Shown here piece by piece: positions 60,858 through 64,000 of a stretch of DNA of 64,000 nucleotides. The stretch is from assembly GCA_000469685.2 (NCBI GenBank), contig LS997566.1, positions 35,384,420 to 35,448,419 of the forward strand, read 5' to 3'. The notes below the pieces were generated by a model. That model was not told the origin of the DNA. It searched no databases and worked only from the letters and a program-made list of their open reading frames with translations. Position 1 is the stretch's first letter, and every line of letters starts with the position of its first letter. A program made the position numbers and the translations under genes. This DNA comes from Haemonchus contortus. Taxonomy: Eukaryota > Nematoda > Chromadorea > Rhabditida > Trichostrongylidae.

Positions 60858-61564
60858 TTAAAGGCAGTGTTTAGAAAAAAGTTAGGGTACCCTTTTTTGA
60901 CGGGAATTGATAGGACTACTCTAGAATAAAGCGATAACAACGAAACAAGCGCAAAAAACGATGAACAAAAATAATTACAAAGGGTCAAAAAAGAGCTGGA
61001 AAGGGGGGTTGGACGTATTTCACATTGAAAAAACGACGGTTAGGGAGTGTTCGCGCGAAAATGCACGAACGCGACGCAATGACCGCAATACAGACAACAC
61101 ATCGAAATTAACGGAGTTTCTGAAATAAAAAAAAACATTTGCATGCAATAATCTACACAAAATATGTTAAAATCTTCAATAAACTTACAAGAAAAGTTAA
61201 AGAATGATACCGTAAAAAATTAATAACAAAAAAAAAACAAACGATACGCGAATAATAGAAATAACAGCCGAATACTAGCCCCTGTGCGAGGCGGTCGACC
61301 AGCTGATCATTCCTGGCAATTTGCCAACCTGCGTATCGATTTTTCGCCAACTTCGCTCCAATGCGAAAGTGGTGAAGGAAAATTCGAACCCGTAGCCAGC
61401 CTAGCGAGGGGCGGAGGCATCCCGTCCCCCAAAGTTCCTGGCCTTATCGTGCCCTATCCAGCTGTTTTCCGACCTAATTCCTGCACAAATGGTATCAGAG
61501 GGGGCTTCGAATTCAAACCATGTGCAAATCTCCGAAACAATTTTTTCGTGAACACTGCCTTTAA
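60858..61564. mobile_element. Non-autonomous TIR element, family 2, copy 2
   Basis: It begins TTAAAGGCAGTGTT and ends AACACTGCCTTTAA, perfect 14-bp inverted ends. The interior matches 3698-4362, for example CCTAGCGAGGGGCGGAGGC, CGTGCCCTATCCAG and CATGTGCAAATCTCCG. No transposase frame is present. Confidence 0.8.
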
Positions 61565-61569
61565 ACCAA

Positions 61570-61660
61570 TCATCTCAATTATCCGTGAGTTCCACTCAGA
61601 ATTGTGGGCGTAGGTAACCCACACAATGACCTGCGGTGGCTAGGCGATGTTCAATGTTAT
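61570..61660 (-). repeat. Truncated SINE-like copy
   Basis: CCGTGAGTTCCACTCAGAAT, GTGGGCGTAGGTAACCCACA and CAATGACCTGCGGTGGC match the proximal part of the family. It starts right at the edge of the TIR element ending at 61564. Confidence 0.55.
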
Positions 61661-63874
61661 CATAAAGAGATTTAATACTTGAAAATGTAATACTAGCACA
61701 TGCATAATCCAAAACTTCGGGGAAAGGAAAGAAAATGGGTGTGGGGTTTTTTGCAGTGCACTTTCGCATTGAGGAACGAAGTTTGCACGAAAATTGCTTC
61801 GAAAAGCAGCAATGTGTGCCAAGCATGAAAATGACATTCACCCCAATTCTCGAGACCGCTTTTTTGATTGGCGCCTGTTTCCTCGTGAATTTTTCCCTAC
61901 CTCAAACCTGCTCAGAATGGATTCACACAAAGAATTGAAGATGATGCTAGAGTGCTATTCTCACATGCAATTTTGCCTTTGGAATTGAATACTGAGAAGC
62001 TTCAATGCTCGAGAGTTTCCACAGAGTTCAGCTCAGATCTCCACACTGCCTTTTTCTCCGTGTTACGTTACCTCTAAAGCGAGTAGGCTGTCCTTTTCGA
62101 CTCTTTTTTTGAGTTGAAGTTTCATTTCATTTTGATTCACTTCAATCCTATTATTTGGTGGAGCCTGTCCCTCTCTTGGGACCTTCATATAATTCGTGGA
62201 AGGATTTTTTACTTCCGAAAGATGAAGTGATCGTTAACTTCGGCAAAGACCTTTGTTGTCCAGTAACTGCTCTCAAAAACGGCATCATATTCCCTCATGG
62301 GGCCGACGTGATGGAGAACGATTAGACTTGATGAACCACCCACAAAAACATCGTTTTCAGAGTGTTAAATGAATTTTCGTTGACCGATTATTTCCAGAAT
62401 GTAACTCGTGACCCTTTCATATATACATTGAACGCATCGCCACTATTTGTTCAACTCGATTCTTCGTTGTTCTTTCCTGACTACTCGTAGTTGTCATTCA
62501 ACCTCTCCGAGTCTGCCCGAGTCTACCTTTGTTCTGTCGAGAAAAAACGTCAAGCAGCAGTGTAGGTGTATGTCAAGCCAGTGACAGACAACTGAAAACC
62601 TACCAGCCCATTATTTTTTTAGGTTGGAACTTCAGAAAGTAACATGCAATTGTTCCCAGGTGTCCTGATGACAAAGAACCATACCAGTTTTCTTTCCAAG
62701 AAGTTTCGCCCAAGAATGAAGCCTCGTTTCTGCCTACATTCGACTTTCCCCTTCAAGATTTGCTCATAGCCTAGTTCATTTCCTGTGTAGGAAATAGTAT
62801 TGCCACTTTTTTGTAGTAGTTATATTAGTAATTCGATGCCACTGGTCAATTCCTTACCGCCATCCGACACCCATTTGGGACCTTTCGTACGTTCCGAAAT
62901 AGTAAGTGTGCAGCCAGCAATTGAGCAGATTCAGCCAGTGCTTTTGGTGCCATTTTCGTCCTCTTAGCAAAAAGTTGTACCAGTTATTGAACCTAGACGC
63001 TGAAAAAGAAGTCCTCGCTGGTCTGGGCGGGGTTGAAAGAGCAGTCCGCTTTGTTAGTTGTGGAATGTGGTGCCTTTGTTGCTGGGTAATCTACAATTTT
63101 TATTTGTTACAGTTAGGAGATTTTACGGTTTTTTTTTCCCTGGACATCGGCATATTTGCAGTCGATTCAGAATTTTTAAAAAAATGATAGTACTATAATA
63201 TTATAGAAAATTGAATGTCCTAGAAATTCTCGGGGTCATCTGCCTGTCGTAATGTTTTGAGGGAGCGAGAAGTTATCTATGGTACTTCCCAAGGCTCACA
63301 GCCAGAAAAGCTGGTGATTCCATGGGATTGAAAGTATACTTGTAGTTCAGCAGTTGTATTTGATGACTTTATGCTTGTGATAATACCGTGTGCTACCGTA
63401 TACTCTATTTTTCCTTCATCGAGTTGAATTTCTCAGAATACGGATCCGTATTAAACTGTTTTCACTGTATTGAAAACTATCGAACCATTTACCAGACTTG
63501 GGTGGTGGGTGTTCATGTGGGTGAGAGTGTCAGTTGACCTGATGTGACGCGACCTTTGCATCGTTTTCAGAGTAATGTAATCAGCTTAGGTGTGACTGGT
63601 TGAAGTAAACCGCTTAGGTGTAATGGGCTCTCCCTTGTCAGGCGAAAGTTCAAGTGAAAAAGTCGATTAGCACATTATTCAATGGGAGCATTCAATAATT
63701 CCGACCGATGGTACTAGCAAACTGGATAATTGTCCCGTATATCTCTGTCACATTTAATGGAACCTAAAGTGAGCCAGATGAACTGGTTGTAGAGTGTTAC
63801 AGTTTTGAATAAGTTTTTCGATTTAATTGAAAGTGGGATAGTAGGGATGCATAATAGTTCCGGAATGAAGTTCT

Positions 63875-63975
63875 GGATCGATTCCTGCCTAAGCCAGTCA
63901 AGTCCCTGAACCCTCATCGGGTCGCTCAATTGGAGTCAAACCTGTCTGGTAGGATAAGTGCTCTGGGGATTATAT
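63875..63975 (+). repeat. SINE-like copy fragment, opposite orientation
   Basis: Read on the minus strand it shows CAGAGCACTTATCCTACCAG, ACAGGTTTGACTCCAATTGA and GCGACCCGATGAGGG, in family order. Confidence 0.5.
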
Positions 63976-64000
63976 CAGCTAGTTACTTTATTCACTGTAC

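Larger units (their letters stand above)
54600..64000. other. Intergenic repeat-rich right end, no gene supported
   Basis: No frame on either strand combines splice signals and recognisable protein motifs. The interval is dominated by SINE-like copies, foldback elements and a TIR element, listed separately. 61700-63860 shows no structure I can name; a plus-strand frame at 62906-63187 is not family-like. Confidence 0.55.

Noticed and set aside
1..64000. Bacterial operons, CRISPR arrays or defence systems
   Set aside because: All supported genes are intron-rich nematode genes; repeats are dispersed or palindromic, with no regularly spaced direct repeats.

Overview
This window is nuclear DNA of a nematode, most likely a strongylid (clade V) worm related to hookworms. 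The evidence is the gene content and structure: a nematode-specific ground-like (GRL) secreted protein, a dual-product unc-60 actin-depolymerising-factor locus built like the Caenorhabditis one, small GT-AG introns (many 45-120 nt), probable spliced-leader acceptors just upstream of start codons, and many short dispersed repeats. Species assignment is inference. Four genes were rebuilt exon by exon by matching splice sites, reading phase and protein-family motifs.

Layout. 1-16.5 kb is mostly non-coding and repeat-bearing: a TIR element at 3.7-4.4 kb, a related one at 7.3-7.9 kb, SINE-like copies near 5.4 and 11.9 kb, one orphan candidate exon at 10.8-11.2 kb and a mariner-like TIR element at 15.6-16.1 kb. 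16.5-20.1 kb (+) holds a 9-exon ground-like gene. 20.8-28.0 kb (-), convergent with it, is unc-60: five UNC-60A exons followed by five UNC-60B exons, with two repeat elements inside one B intron. The initiator-ATG exon expected upstream was not located. 28-40.3 kb has no gene I can support; it holds a CpG-rich block, foldback elements and SINE-like copies and is the likely upstream region of unc-60. 40.4-44.6 kb (-) is an 8-exon GID8 homologue (CTLH/GID ubiquitin-ligase subunit). 44.9-54.5 kb (+), divergent from it across about 350 bp, is a 42-exon homologue of the nucleoporin Nup214/NPP-14. 54.6-64 kb is intergenic and dense in SINE-like, foldback and TIR elements.

The genes do not form one pathway: cuticle/extracellular or signalling (GRL), actin dynamics (UNC-60A/B), protein turnover (GID8) and nuclear transport (NPP-14). 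The shared 5' region of gid8 and npp-14 could be a bidirectional promoter. The most notable structures are the npp-14 array in which successive short phase-1 exons each encode one lysine/glutamate-plus-FG repeat, the SINE-like family with a tRNA-type B box, and the several foldback/TIR families. I found no operon, CRISPR array, functional tRNA or rRNA gene, and no evidence for a novel defence or metabolic system.
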